Positions 1 to 9,609 of a DNA stretch of 64,000 nt are shown in pieces. Position 1 is the first letter of the stretch. Each line of letters begins with the position of its first letter. Both the position numbers and the translations under genes were made by a program. The notes beneath the pieces were generated by a model, which did no database searches, was not told the origin of the DNA, and worked only from the letters and a program-made list of their open reading frames with translations. Origin of the DNA: Pectinophora gossypiella (Eukaryota > Arthropoda > Insecta > Lepidoptera > Gelechiidae); NCBI RefSeq assembly GCF_024362695.1, contig NC_065406.1, positions 13,578,001 to 13,642,000 on the forward strand, in the 5' to 3' direction.

Positions 1-550
1 AAGATGATTCCTTCAGCATGGACCAGAGGTAGATTGAGGCTTGAAATAATGCATCCTTTTCATGGCTGCTCGCTAAGTTACAGACGATTACGAAAAGTGA
101 CAGCAATTAATAGGTTTGACATAATATTTTTATGTCAAACCTATATGACTTAAATTATATATGACTTAAATTTTATTTACTCATCTCACTCTACAATATT
201 TCGTTATACAAAATCTTCACATCAATAGATCCCTAATGAAATGCGAACGCAAATAAAGCGATTTCAAAATATGTCAAATAAAAAGTAAGAAATAATATTA
301 TTTTGTTCGACACGCCTTTCTTGGCCGTTTTCCAAGTTTATTTTATTTATGCTCAATCCATTAGAAATGGTATTTACCTACCTTAAGTGACCTTAAAGCC
401 TCTATTAGTATAGTCGAAACACAAGCATTTTAATAATAATCAGAATTACATCTCCATTTTATACTGTTTTTCGATCATAACTAGAAAATTTCTTAACTGT
501 TTTTGATGAAATTGCATTATTTTCCCTAAATTGGAAGATACTTAATCCAG
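1..550. other. AT-rich sequence without a recognisable gene
   Basis: I see no coding frame or known repeat here. The only structured element is the hairpin listed at 111-143, followed by a short direct repeat of a motif like TATATGACTTAAAT. Confidence 0.5.
111..143. repeat. Perfect 14-bp hairpin
   Basis: TAGGTTTGACATAA at 111-124 is followed by a 5-base loop and its exact reverse complement at 130-143. Function unknown; in eukaryotic intergenic DNA it may be a remnant of a short inverted-repeat element. Confidence 0.6.
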
Positions 551-749
551 TCATCATCATCAGCCCATTAACGTCCCCATTGCTGGGGCACGGGCCTTCC
601 CTATGGATGGGTAGGGAGATCGGGCCTTAAACCATCACGCGGGCCCAGTGCGGATTGATGGTTATTAACGAGCGCTAATGCAACCGGGACCAACGGCTTA
701 ACGTGCCTTCCGAAGCACGGAGGAGCTCGAGATGAAAACTTTTTTTGTG
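551..749 (-). mobile_element. SINE-5S copy, 5' truncated
   Basis: Read on the minus strand it carries the poly-A-like spacer, the shared SINE core (GTGCTTCGGAAGGCACGTTA-like), the GGGCCCGCGTGATGG block and the 3' block ending in GGGGACGTTAATGGGCTG plus (GATGAT)n. The composite tRNA/5S-like head is missing. The same family is full length at 31366-31650 and 56117-56434. Confidence 0.85.
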
Positions 750-789
750 TGAATTCGGGATGCTTAGGGTACTGAAACCAATTTCTGTC

Positions 790-965
790 ATTCATCGCTT
801 ATCGCTATCGGCCCACTAAGGTCGATTAATTCTTTCAAATATTATCCCCTCAGACGACGCCCTGAGCCGAGGTTCGGCCGAACTGGGCATCCAAATGCCT
901 TTAAATTTTGTAGAGCCCTCAGCACTCCCCATTTGTCCGGCCAAATAGTTAATGCCATTGCACTG
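790..965 (+). mobile_element. LINE-E 3' fragment
   Basis: Matches the 3' part of the family best seen at 50825-51210: the CCCACTA-GGTCGATTAATTC motif, GACGCCCTGAGCCGAGGTTC, then CCCATTTGTCCGGCCAA. Copies share the 3' part and differ at the 5' side, as expected for 5'-truncated non-LTR retrotransposition. Confidence 0.7.
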
Positions 966-1375
966 ATTGTACTTACTATTGACACGGGAAATAAAATAAA
1001 TATTACAACCGTTATATTGACTAAATCCGTACCTGATTCAGTGAGTTCCATCTAAGTTGTTACTTTCTGAGTTTATTCATTATTTCAGTTATGAATCGTG
1101 AACAGAATTCTGATCCCAATATAAAATTTCTCAAGTTTCAATTTGAAATGTAATTTGAATTATACATTAAATTTGATACGGTATTAAATCTAAAATAAGT
1201 AAAGTCCACGGAATTCCATCTACTACTAAAACTTATAAATGTCAAAATATTATAATGTGCATACGAAGCACCATTGTAAAGATCTTCTCTTGCGTGAGGA
1301 ATGAGATCAAGTCATACAGATTCGTTTGCATAGACATACATAAATTTATTAAGTCATTAAGCTCTATGCTTACGG

Positions 1376-1515
1376 CAACTCCGCTCCCCACCAGCGTCTG
1401 AGTTAGGTTTACTTCACCGCCCCTCGGACTTGAATTGTAAATGCTACGCGGGTGAGAGCCTTCAGCGCTCCCCATTTGTCCGGCCAAGTAGTTAATGCCA
1501 TTTGTAGCAAATCTA
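1376..1515 (+). mobile_element. LINE-E 3' terminal fragment
   Basis: Ends with GCGCTCCCCATTTGTCCGGC, AAGTAGTTAATGCCAT and CAAATCTACAATAA, the common 3' end of LINE-E. The first 60 bases (CCAGCGTCTGAGTTAGG) recur at 30130-30175, where they follow a different LINE tail. Confidence 0.65.
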
Positions 1516-1855
1516 CAATAAATAAAAAAAATGAATGCTACGCGCGGACTGTTGTTTTTTTTTTACATTTTTTTTACATGGTATTTTGGAATAATTATGT
1601 AACCGAGTAATGGACGGACCTGGGTCACTTTTCACCCTTAAACAGACTCCTTAGGGACCATAACGCTGTTTGCAATCAGTTCGAAGTTGACATTTACAAC
1701 ACTAGTCTCCGTTAATTCCGAAAATTGTACTTGGACATAATGCGCTCAAAAAGGTTAAACTATAGTTTGTCTTTACTAAAAAATATTATAATTATTATCT
1801 TACTTTCTTTAAATATTTAGTTTCAACAGCGTTAAAAATCTTATAATATGTACTT

Positions 1856-2031
1856 TGTTTGGTTCAATACGATCTACTCTGAACCGGCGTGCGTGTATGA
1901 AGCGATTGATGAATGTGGAGGAAGCAAGAGAAGTGTGTCAGGATCGAAGCAAATGGAATTCTATAGTCTCTGCTTACCCCGGTGGGAAATAGGCGTGAGT
2001 TTATGTATGTATGTATGTATGTACTTTGTGT
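1856..2031 (+). mobile_element. LINE-F 3' end (RTE/CR1-like), ATGT tail
   Basis: The + strand retains the last codons of a LINE ORF (NRRACMKRLM-type followed by VEEAREVCQDRSKWNSIVSA), a short 3' UTR (GAAATAGGCGTGAGTT) and a (TATG)n tail. The residues match the C-terminus of RTE/CR1-type reverse transcriptase proteins that I know from insects. Frames are broken, so this is a dead fragment. Other copies occur at 2818-3541, 6696-6850, 35780-35888, 42974-43250, 49765-49875, 50005-50126, 52795-52950 and 57880-58050. Confidence 0.75.
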
Positions 2032-2817
2032 AAAACCAAATTGTTAAGTTGCAACCAGGAGTTTATGAATGTTGTCGTTATCATTAATTGTGGTATCAAT
2101 TACGTATTTATTATGTGCTAATGTGTCTAAACATGTACTGTTAATTATCATGTTGATAACCTTTAATAAATAAATAAATAATGAGAAAACAGGTAATTAT
2201 CACGATAAAGCTGTGCAATGACATTTTGGCGGCGAGGGTGTGCTGCCGCCAAAGGATGTTTTCGGGGTACCGAACTGAGCATAGTACCTCGCTAGCCACA
2301 AGTTAGTAGTGTGACTAGGGATCGACGATCCAACAGTGTTGTGTTGGAAGTTGTATATATGCGTCTTGCCGTGTAAACTTCGATACCGCGTTTCACGACC
2401 GCTTGAAGAATGTGGCGCCATCTGTTGCATGTGAGCGGAACTAGGTGGCCAACTAGTTGGGTCCGCTACAACAAATATATTGTTTTTGGGGAACGCCGAT
2501 TGGAAAGTCCCTCATTGTCTATAACATTGCATACTTACTCTTAATTCTCCGAACCTGTCGAAATGAATGCTAAACGTGCTTCCTACGATACCAATAAATG
2601 TTTACTTAGCTAAGCTACAGGGCGCCAGGTAAATGGGATTAGGTATTCGGGTCAAACGAGGCGAGCTTGCATCCCAAACCAATATTATACGACCTGGGAA
2701 CTATGTGTCTGTTACTTTTAGCCCTTAATTTTATTTGCCTTTCCAATAAAAAATAATCACGCTTTTAAACTCGTTATTTCCAATTATTCTAATTTTGTGG
2801 TAAATTAATTTAATATA
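2032..2817. other. No gene recognised; possible LINE 3' UTR and unknown moderately GC-rich block
   Basis: 2040-2190 looks like a retroelement 3' UTR ending in (AAATA)n. 2197-2480 is more GC-rich and contains GGCGGC and TGTGGCGCCATCTG motifs, but I find no second copy in the window and no coding frame. Confidence 0.4.
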
Positions 2818-3541
2818 CCTACATACATACATAAACTCACGCCTATTTCCCACCGGGTAAGGCGATTCTCACACTGCCCCGCATCATGCTGCATGTTGCG
2901 TGTAGCCGCACCTACGCGCATACCTGCGGGAGTGCAGATATGCATCATCGTGCGGGTTTTTTACGCACTCACGCGCGTAGGGGCGCTTTATAGATTAACG
3001 CACGGCGGCTCTCATTTCATTCAAAGATGTTCCAAAATCTCGCGCGGCACTACGGGATTCGGTGTGCCATACCTTGCGTCTCGCCCCGCACCTACGCGCG
3101 GGGGAGCATGTTTCTTCGCTTGTATGCGCGTGATCCGCATGAACGCGCGTGGATGCATTTTATGTGTGTTCGACTGTGCGTGTTATCTATACAAACGGAG
3201 ATACTTACAAGCAACGGAAGAACACGCATCCACGCGTTACGCTGCAACATGCGAGGCAGTGTGAGAATCGTCTAAGCAGAAACTATGAAATTCCATTTGC
3301 TTCGATTCTGACATACTTCTCTTGCTTCCTCCACATTCATCAATGGTTACATACAGGCACGCCGGTTCAGAATAGATCTTACTGAACCATTTCTAAAGAT
3401 ATCTCCAATTTGGTCAATATAAGTCCTTCTAGGTCTTCCTCTGCCAGCTCTACCACCAACCTTCGCTTTATATACTGCTTTTGTAATCCTATTATCCTTC
3501 ATCAGCTCTATGTGTCCAAACCAACTTAATATTCCCTTCAC
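2818..3541 (-). pseudogene. LINE-F 3' end interrupted by a MITE
   Basis: On the minus strand 3541-3276 encodes a reverse-transcriptase C-terminal tail (WFGHIELMKDNRITKAVYKA, then GGRAGRGRPRRTYIDQIGDI and NRRACM). It continues after the interruption at 2860-2818 into the CGTGAGTTTATGTATGT tail. The element at 2861-3272 splits it exactly inside the GGGGTAAGCAGA motif that is continuous in the copies at 1856-2031 and 52795-52950. The WFGH...RGRPRRTY signature is typical of RTE/CR1-like ORFs. Only the last ~90 residues remain. Confidence 0.8.
2861..3272. mobile_element. PIF/Harbinger-type MITE, 412 bp
   Basis: Ends are inverted repeats of about 24 bp (left GGCGATTCTCACACTGCC, right complement GACGATTCTCACACTGCC). 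It is flanked by the 3-bp duplication TAA (2858-2860 and 3273-3275). The paralogous LINE-F copies show the uninterrupted site. A TAA/TTA 3-bp target duplication is characteristic of PIF/Harbinger elements. The interior is unusually rich in CGCG motifs and has no transposase. ORFs that cross it are chance frames. Confidence 0.85.
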
Positions 3542-3555
3542 ATGTTTATGGAACG

Positions 3556-3800
3556 CGATGTTCGTGCGTCACCCAATAGGGTCCACATAATATCAGCGTC
3601 GTGGTTCGCGCCGCGACTTGTGCTGAGTGAGGCCCTTTTATCTCAGGACGTCCACCACCACCTTATGATCATTTCGACTAACATCCTTCTTGCTTTTTTG
3701 TAATTGTTTTAGTGGAAATAAGATATGATATTGTTGTCTTTCTTTTTGTGTGTGGCGTCCTTTCATATTAAACTATTTCTATTCTATTCTATTCAATCTT
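3556..3800 (+). mobile_element. LINE 3' UTR with TTCTA tail
   Basis: From about 3650 the sequence is almost identical to 40676-40822 (CACCACCTTATGATCATTTC, then TTGTTGTCTTTCTTTTTGTG). It ends in ATTAAACTATTTC followed by (TATTC)n. Two copies with the same end and a microsatellite tail fit a non-LTR retrotransposon 3' end. Confidence 0.65.
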
Positions 3801-4110
3801 AGTCACTGTAACGTCTTTTACACCACATCTCTTATCACACTGTTTCTTAATCTATCACTCAATTTAACACCGCATATGCTAAATAAAACTAGTTAAAGAA
3901 ATATGTAGTTCCTATAGTACATTTCACCGACATAAAAGGAATAGATTTAACTATATTTTATTTATGATTTGCATTTCTATTCCAACCACTATTTGTTCGT
4001 ATTGCGCCCGTACGTTGTTAATTTTGAAGTGCTTCCTAAATCAAATATTAATGGCTACCCAAAGCTGAGCCAAAACAAGGCAAAACTACACTATACTCGT
4101 ACAAGTTTTA

Positions 4111-4379
4111 TCACTACATAGTATAAAACAAAGTCGCTTTTTCTGTCCCTATACGCCCTATATGTACGCTTAATTTTTTAAAACTACGCAACGGATTTTG
4201 ATGTGGTTTTTTTAATACATACGTAGAGTGATTCATGAGGAAGGTTTATAATATGTATAAAAATATCCATTAAATAGTAGAAAAATACTGTTATTTTTGA
4301 GATTTTTAATGTGATGTCGTAAATAATTTAATTTATTCCTCAAAATTGCACCTGAGCGAAGCCGGGGCGGGTCGCTAGT
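4111..4379 (+). mobile_element. Non-autonomous Helitron-like element, complete
   Basis: Starts TCACTACATAGTATAAAAC and ends GAAGCCGGGGCGGGTCGCTAGT. The last 25 bases can form a short GCGA/TCGC stem just before CTAGT. The base before is A and the base after is T, as expected for Helitron insertion between A and T without target duplication. I recognise the internal text (CTACGCAACGGATTTTGATG) as a very common lepidopteran non-autonomous Helitron type. No Rep/helicase coding. Confidence 0.75.
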
Positions 4380-4444
4380 TATGTAATATGATGGATTTAT
4401 AAAAAAAGGCGATAAAGTCCGACTCGCGCTTTGACCCAGTACAA

Positions 4445-4592
4445 GTACGGTCACGAGCATTAATATGTATACACTTTGGTACCATGTCACATTAACTTTT
4501 TTGACAAATTGAACTGTAAGTCTCACTAAATGTCAAATATGTTAGTGCGACAGAGTCCTAAAGTGGGTACATTATATTTCTCATGACTGTAC
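4445..4592. mobile_element. MITE-A (mariner-like), ~147 bp
   Basis: Imperfect terminal inverted repeats: CGGTCACGAGCATTAATATG at the left and CATTATATTTCTCATGACTG at the right. They are bordered by TA on both sides. The five copies in the window (others at 37466, 43751, 53555, 55708) are nearly the same length. The copy at 55708 sits in a SINE and confirms a TA target. TA duplication and short TIRs point to Tc1/mariner-type mobilisation. Non-coding. Confidence 0.8.
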
Positions 4593-4615
4593 GTACAGGT
4601 AGCCGTACGGGTACG

Positions 4616-4840
4616 TATGGGTGTTAATGACACCGTGACCAAAATTTTGGTGAATGATTCAGACTATTTCAGATTATTATTCTCAGTTAATGTCAAGTGA
4701 AATTTCCTGTCAAAAATTCTTGAAAGTTGTAAGTATTTTTTTTTATTATTATTATCAGTTTAGTTGTACTGTATTTATGTGAATTTTTTTTTTTTATTTT
4801 TACCTCAAAGTTTTCGCTACGGTGTCTATAACGCCCTGTA
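4616..4840. mobile_element. MITE-B copy, diverged
   Basis: MITE-B is a near-perfect palindrome of about 220 bp. Its ends read (TA)CAGGGTGTTAGTGACATCG and its arms contain GATGATTCAGACCATGATTC and AGTGGAATTTTCCGTCGC. This copy keeps the left arm and the right terminus (CGCTACGGTGTCTATAACGC, CCTGTATA) but has a degenerate T-rich middle. Confidence 0.7.
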
Positions 4841-5080
4841 TACTTTTTATATACTTACTTTCCACACACATTATCAATTAATAGTAGTTAGAGAAGTCAC
4901 TTGACAAGAACCAAGTTACCTCATAAGGGAATCATTCGTTTTAAGTTTGGACAGGTGTGGTTCACGTCGAATTACTGGAGTGAAATATTGTCTCGTAAAA
5001 AGAAAAAACTTTTAAGCTTTGGAAAGCTTCCTTCTCTCTCTTAAACTCCTGTTTTGCTGGCACCTATCATTGCCTTTTAG

Positions 5081-5215
5081 GGGAAACCTCGTAAGTGCTT
5101 TTTTGGAAAAACATGGGAAGGTTTTCAAAAAACATTTTCAAATTTTGAAAAGTTTTTCAATGTTTTCGAAAACATTCCCATGTTTTTCCAAAAGAACACT
5201 TACGAGGTTTGCTCC
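5081..5215. repeat. Foldback element, ~135 bp
   Basis: The left arm (AACCTCGTAAGTGCTTTTTT, GGAAAAACATGGGAAGG) is mirrored by the right arm (CCCATGTTTTTCCAAAAG, AACACTTACGAGGTTTG). The loop near 5140-5155 is short. Such a structure fits a small foldback MITE. Single copy here. Confidence 0.75.
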
Positions 5216-5483
5216 CGCAAGCTACAAAATGTATAACTATTGTCCGACCACAGCCAGGGATAGTAAGATTGAAAAAAGAAGACTCAGGGTTGAATATTAT
5301 CTTGGCAAGAAAACCAAAAGCCTCTGGTCCGTCCCAAGACTCTGTAGAGCCGATTTATAAACGGCTCAAAGCAGTTCCATTCATCGGTTAAAATCGATTG
5401 TTTGATCTCGAGCTCTGAAACAACTCGACAAGTAAAGGTGTGGTGTAAAAAGTAGCTATTTTTAAAGGTTGCATTATATGATT

Positions 5484-5675
5484 TATCATCACCAGCCCAT
5501 TAACGTCCCCACTGCTCGGGCACGGGCCTTCCCTATGGATGGATAGGGAGATAGGGCCTCAAAACCACCACGCGGGCCCAGTGCGGATTGGTGGTTATTA
5601 ACGGCCTTTGCGAAAGTTGCTTAACTTCAACAATCGCAGACCGAGCGCGTTTACCGCTGCGTCACCGAGCTTCTC
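5484..5675 (-). mobile_element. SINE-5S copy with internal deletion and clear TSD
   Basis: On the minus strand it starts with GAAGCTCGGTGACGCAGCGG (tRNA-like A-box region), continues into GAAGTTAAGCAACTTTCGC (5S rRNA-like), then jumps straight to the CGTTAATAACCACCAATCC block and the GGGGACGTTAATGGGCTGG tail. The central core is deleted. An 11-bp target-site duplication, ATTATATGATT, flanks it at 5473-5483 and 5676-5686. Confidence 0.9.
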
Positions 5676-5729
5676 ATTATATGATTAATCGATTTCAATT
5701 AATCAATTACCACCAACCCTTTATTCACT

Positions 5730-6083
5730 TTGGCACCATCCCATATCGAAGGAACCTCTTCACGTCTGGGAGCTGCAGCTTTGATGGCAGAGAGCTTTAA
5801 GAAAAGGAAGTATCTGGGTTTTGGACAGGTTTATTTATTTGTACCTTTTGCCGTCGAGACGATGGGTCCATTTGGCCTGGAGACAAAAAGTTTTATTAAG
5901 GACCTCTCGAATCGTCTCGTTGAGGCGACCCACGACCCGAGGGCTGACAACTATTTTTGACAAAGGCTTTTAGCTGTTCAAAGGGGGGCTGCCAGTCTTT
6001 TGGGCACTTTGCCTCGTTGTGATGCTTTGGAGGAATTTTGGAGAATTGTAAATTTGTTCTGTGACCAGGTTATTAATCAATGA
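5730..6083 (+). pseudogene. C-terminal fragment of a non-LTR retrotransposon polyprotein
   Basis: The frame reads ...KKRKYLGFGQVYLFVPFAVE, TMGPFGLETKSFIKDLSNRL, then an in-frame stop at 5958-5960, and resumes with QRLLAVQRGAASLLGTLP up to the stop at 6081-6083. The FVPFAVET.GP.G...F...L..RL and Q...AVQRG.A.S.LGT pattern matches the extreme C-terminus of LINE reverse-transcriptase proteins that I recognise from arthropods and cnidarians. It is a decayed fragment with one internal stop; the rest of the ORF is missing. Confidence 0.65.
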
Positions 6084-6690
6084 ATTATTCCATCTACGGA
6101 CAACTAGGCGACGACTGGCATTTTGTCTTTATGTTGTGGATATGTCGCAGTCGGATTGTATAATCCGCTGTATTACATTACGGCTAGCTGTTTTCAAAAA
6201 CAGGGCCGTTTTGTAATGTGGTTGCCGGTAACCAACCGAATCCCGAATTCCGCTTGTGGCGTAACCTAAGTGTCATGGCATACCTAGCGCTCTTAAGCAG
6301 ACAATATTTCCCATCTCTTTCAGAATAATCTCCGCTAACAAAGGCACCCTTACCATCGAGCTGGGAATATTCCGAGCCCGATAACATGCGGGCTTAACAG
6401 GCAATCTGGGCCAGCATTCTCTTTACCTTGCGTTTTATATGAAAACTGGTTGTAACCGCCTTCTGAGCTGCAATAAAATTGATCCTGTTTATTCTGTGGA
6501 GATGGTTTATAGTGCATGCTTGTTGGGGTTAGAAAGTTGTGATGGATTTATAAGCAGGGGCTTATAAATTTGTTAACATTCAATCACTATTGAAGGAAGT
6601 AGAGCAGTTTGATGTTTGTACGATCGTATCCTACGGCCATATAACAAACCATAGAATTACGCCTGTATCCACGAAAGGGCTCGGGGGGCG
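6084..6690. other. No gene recognised
   Basis: Mixed sequence with no convincing coding frame. A minus-strand frame at 6184-6387 (67 residues) is short and without recognisable motifs. Confidence 0.4.
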
Positions 6691-6695
6691 AGTAG

Positions 6696-6850
6696 GTTTG
6701 TATTCGTGTTTCCTACCGGGATAAGCAGAGAATATGGAGTTCCATTTGCTTCGATTCTTATACACTTCTCTTGCCCCCTCCACTTTCACGCTTCATCAAT
6801 CGCTTCACACACACGCCGGTTCAGAGTACATCGTATCGAACACTTTTGAG
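6696..6850 (-). mobile_element. LINE-F 3' fragment
   Basis: The minus strand reads CGGCGTGTGTGTGAAGCGAT, the EEAREV-like codons and CCATATTCTCTGCTTATCCC before decaying. The tail is lost. Confidence 0.6.
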
Positions 6851-6852
6851 AC

Positions 6853-7115
6853 TACTCCTCATCGCCCTAGCATTATCTCGTTTTTCACAGAGTCCCCTTA
6901 CCTAACCTGAAGATTTGACAGGTCCCGTTTTATACAGAAGCGACTGCCTGTCTGACCTTCCAACCCGCGGAGGGAAACTAGTCCAATACAGGTTAGGTCA
7001 CATACCTCTTAAATTGCATTTCTCAATCATTCATTTATTTAGGCCTATGCTAGATTCGAACCTGCGACCTCAAAGTGAGAGGCAAGCTTTCTACCGACTG
7101 GGCTACCAAGGCATG
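6853..7115 (-). mobile_element. tRNA-derived SINE-D copy
   Basis: On the minus strand the head at 7115-7045 reads TTGGTAGCCCAGTCGGTAGA (A-box type) and CAGGTTCGAATCTAGCA (B-box type), a typical tRNA-derived Pol III promoter. The body follows with GACCTGTCAAATCTTCAGG and the CGATGAGGAG tail region. Other copies: 20958-21105, 33698-34067, 37928-38240 and 41036-41303. It is not a functional tRNA: the acceptor stem does not pair. Confidence 0.8.
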
Positions 7116-7370
7116 TCCCTTTTGAGACTACTATTACATCAGTACTACTACTCACATATTTTTATAGGCTGCCTATTTTAATGTGTACTTACATTCATGT
7201 ACGAGCATGCATGTTATTCAAAGCAGTAGGATTCTCTATAGAAGCTGAAACTATCACCCGTTGTATATTGAAGCTGCTCCTACTCATCCCAGGCGTCTAG
7301 CAAGCATTCATAATTAATCCAGGCGCCGACGTTCAGCAGAGTGCATAATCGTCTTTAATAACAGAGTGCA

Positions 7371-7665
7371 AGCTTTGCTGTTTAGCGTACGGGCAAAGAA
7401 TAAACAATCATACTACGTATGGAAGGGACACACTCCGCCCCGCACCGATAAGTACTTGGAGCAAGCTTGGTTTAATACCTCACCCCCTCGGTAGAAGCTT
7501 TGCTGTTCAAAGTACGGGCAAAGAATAAACAATCATACTGTGTTTGGAAGGGACACACCGCCTCGTACCGATAGATACTTGGAGCAAACGTGATTTACTA
7601 CCTCACCGCCTGGTGGAAACTATACTGTTTATCGTACGGGCAAAGAATACACAATATAATTACTT
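7371..7665. repeat. Tandem repeat, ~125-bp unit, about 2.3 copies
   Basis: AGCTTTGCTGTT...GTACGGGCAAAGAATAAACA recurs at 7371, 7496 and about 7618. The units share GGAAGGGACACAC, CCGATA.ATACTTGGAGCAA and TACCTCACC..C. Units differ by point changes, so the array is not recent. Confidence 0.85.
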
Positions 7666-7800
7666 AATGGATGGGAGATGTTTTGCCTGGGTCTAATGAA
7701 AAGGGCCATCATTTATACACAAAAACAATGATAGAAGATGTAGAAATTAGAAGGTTAAACGAAGGCAATGTTTTTCAGCGCTATCTATATTCAAAAAAAT
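7666..7800. repeat. Dispersed repeat R1
   Basis: Shares GGGTCTAATRAAAAGGG, AAGGTTAAACGAA and CAGCGC.ATCTATATT with 44015-44180. The element type is unknown. Confidence 0.6.
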
Positions 7801-7829
7801 AATAATTAAAACTTAAAAGTAATATTGTA

Positions 7830-8085
7830 TGAGTCTAATATGTGCCTGAGCACAATATCTGTGTGTGTCAGAATCAGAATAATTTATCCAGCGTAATTAT
7901 CGAAGATAAACTTGTTGAAGGTCAATATTATAACATTTTTGAAACTACGTCATTTCACAAGCTGTTATGGCTGACGAGAAGAAATGACAAAAATTGCAAC
8001 AGCAACACATCTTTTAAATCAATGTAGGTATACATTACAAGTTGTTAGATAACTAGAGAATCACGTTTAATACCAGGCATTTTAT
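7830..8085 (+). repeat. Dispersed repeat R2
   Basis: The reverse complement of 35345-35575 matches across about 230 bp (GATAAACTTGTTGAAGGTCA, AAGAAATGACAAAAATTGCA, CAGCAACACATCTTTTAAAT). The ORF-like stretch here is shared with the other copy and looks non-coding. Probably a retroelement 3' end. Confidence 0.7.
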
Positions 8086-8092
8086 CATTTAA

Positions 8093-8191
8093 CCCTTTCA
8101 CGGGCAGAGACCATGGGTCATTGATGGTTCATAATAGATAGTATGACACCTTGGAATCGGAACGTCATTAGACGTTCTGTCCTTGAAAGTG
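8093..8191. mobile_element. piggyBac-type MITE, 99 bp
   Basis: Flanked by TTAA on both sides (8089-8092 and 8192-8195). The TIRs are CCCTTTCACGGGCAGA and, at the other end, the complement CACTTTCAAGGACAGA. TTAA duplication with C-rich ends is diagnostic of piggyBac-type transposition. No coding capacity. Confidence 0.8.
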
Positions 8192-8289
8192 TTAAGTAAT
8201 CATTACTCGTCTAATAAGCTTCTTATGAGCTAGATGAGCGCATGTCGTAGATACAACCCCGCTACAGTCTACAACAAGAACGACACATA

Positions 8290-8757
8290 ATGTTGGCAAC
8301 CGCTGGTGTAAACCAGAACCAAAATGCGTGTACGACAAAGCGTGAATGCGTGCTCTTGACAAATCTCCCGCACGCTTCAACCTCTATCACGCTTTCAAGC
8401 AACTCGTATATTCAACTGATGGGCCAAGAACATTTCAATTTCCATTCAATTGAGGTGCCTATTGACGTAGACCGATATCGAATGCATTTGCTTAAAAGCC
8501 CCGAGGAAAGTAATATTTCAGGCCAACTCGGGAAGCGGATGGAAAATTTAAGAGTTCGAAGCTTTTATGTCTCTATGGACAGATTTGAAAGGGCAAATAC
8601 ATTTTGGATGCTAACATTTTCGCAAGGCTATGCTCGAGTATTATCAATGTTTGAAATATTTCACGCTAGGGATTTAGTATTAACTGATTGGGATATTTTT
8701 GCCAGACAGACAGGTATTACTCTCTTCTGTAATCCTCTTTTGAGGCTATTACCATAA
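8290..8757 (+). CDS. Open reading frame of unknown significance, 155 codons
   Basis: This is one of the longer stop-free ATG frames that I could not assign to a known repeat. The product has no signal peptide, membrane segment or domain that I recognise. Composition is mixed, with residues such as VDRYRMHLLKSPEESN and FERANTFWMLTFSQ. There is no clear splice signal or poly-A signal at the expected place, and the surroundings are MITEs. In 64 kb of six-frame sequence a frame of this size can occur by chance. I list it as hypothetical only. Confidence 0.15.
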   Translation: MLATAGVNQNQNACTTKRECVLLTNLPHASTSITLSSNSYIQLMGQEHFNFHSIEVPIDVDRYRMHLLKSPEESNISGQLGKRMENLRVRSFYVSMDRFERANTFWMLTFSQGYARVLSMFEIFHARDLVLTDWDIFARQTGITLFCNPLLRLLP

Positions 8758-8933
8758 TTTAATTTACATTTACACTGTAAAATAATATAATTATTGTCCG
8801 GAAACAAAATGATTTCATGTTTCGAAAAGCACATCAAATAGTCATTACGCGTTGCGTGTCGTCCGGCTTAATAGTAATGACATCTGAGGCAAAGCTAAGG
8901 ATAATGATAAGATAAAATGTACATTTACACGTT

Positions 8934-9092
8934 CACTTTGTTACTGAAACTTAGATATCGACCCCTCACGTGCAATGTCATTTTTCAATAAACAAGTGGC
9001 AAGAAAAAATGTGCCCCACATATTATGGGACATGCACGTATGAGTTTCAATTTTATTGCCTCATGGGTGGTTCATACACAGTGAACGTGTTA
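8934..9092. mobile_element. piggyBac-type MITE, older copy of the one at 58616
   Basis: Shares CACGTTCACT ends and the interior (GGCAAGAAAAAATGTGCCCC, ACATGCACGTATGAGTTTCA, TTTATTGCCTCAT) with 58616-58776. The flanking TTAA has decayed to TTA and TTAT. Confidence 0.7.
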
Positions 9093-9159
9093 TAGAACAA
9101 CACGGACATGAAGTACAGATTTAATTATTATATAAGGACTACAGAAAGGCACAACAGGG

Positions 9160-9215
9160 GGGATAAAATGGCCACATCGAAGCAATTCATCTAAAAAGCA
9201 ATGAGACTTGCACTT
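9160..9215. repeat. Fragment of MITE-P (left arm only)
   Basis: GGCCACATCGAAGCAATTCA and TCTAAAA match the left arm of the foldback element at 49248-49367. No right arm follows. Confidence 0.6.
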
Positions 9216-9291
9216 GGACTTGCACCAATGAGAGAATGTACCTATTATATTAGGCAGCTAAATTACTCAATTATTGTATACCAATGTTTTA

Positions 9292-9480
9292 TGTTAATTT
9301 TTTTTAAAGAACGTCTAGGGCCCTGTGCGGAGGTTTTTCTTGCAGCTTCTTTTCCCCGGCTATACAGGTTGTGAGAAGCTGCAGTAGTTTTAGGCGGATG
9401 AGACGTTCGTTTTGTAAAAATTGACGATACAAAGTATAACTATGTTACCTACTGAATAAAGATATATTTGAATTTGAATT
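9292..9480 (+). mobile_element. Jockey-like LINE 3' UTR
   Basis: Contains CTAGGGCCCTGTGCGGAGG, a GCTGCAGTAGTTTT motif and the end ATAAAGATATATTTGAATTT. The same arrangement occurs at 41587-41780 and 42415-42815. Poly-A signal next to a GAATTTGAATT tail suggests a Jockey-type LINE 3' end. Confidence 0.65.
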
Positions 9481-9483
9481 ACT

Positions 9484-9605
9484 GGCACAGTTGGCTTGAC
9501 CACTATAGACGGCGATACGGCTCACCACCTATGGCTTTAATCTAACAGAAAGCTCAGTGAGGTGTGGGGTACGTTTGACTATCCCAATTGTGAATATACC
9601 TGGTC
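9484..9605 (+). repeat. Dispersed repeat H
   Basis: Carries ACAGTTGGCTTGACCACTAT, AGACGGCGATACGGCTCACC and ACAGAAAGCTCAGTGAGGTG. Related copies: 23672-23760, 26348-26462, 38643-38735 and 57145-57215. Element type unknown. Confidence 0.65.
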
Positions 9606-9609
9606 GCTG

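Noticed and set aside
2893..3385. Overlapping plus-strand ORFs up to 123 codons
   Set aside because: They span a non-coding Harbinger MITE and its LINE target; rich in CGCG-encoded R/A/C and without motif.
7371..7665. CRISPR array
   Set aside because: Units are 125 bp, degenerate and contiguous with no unique spacers; the genome is eukaryotic.
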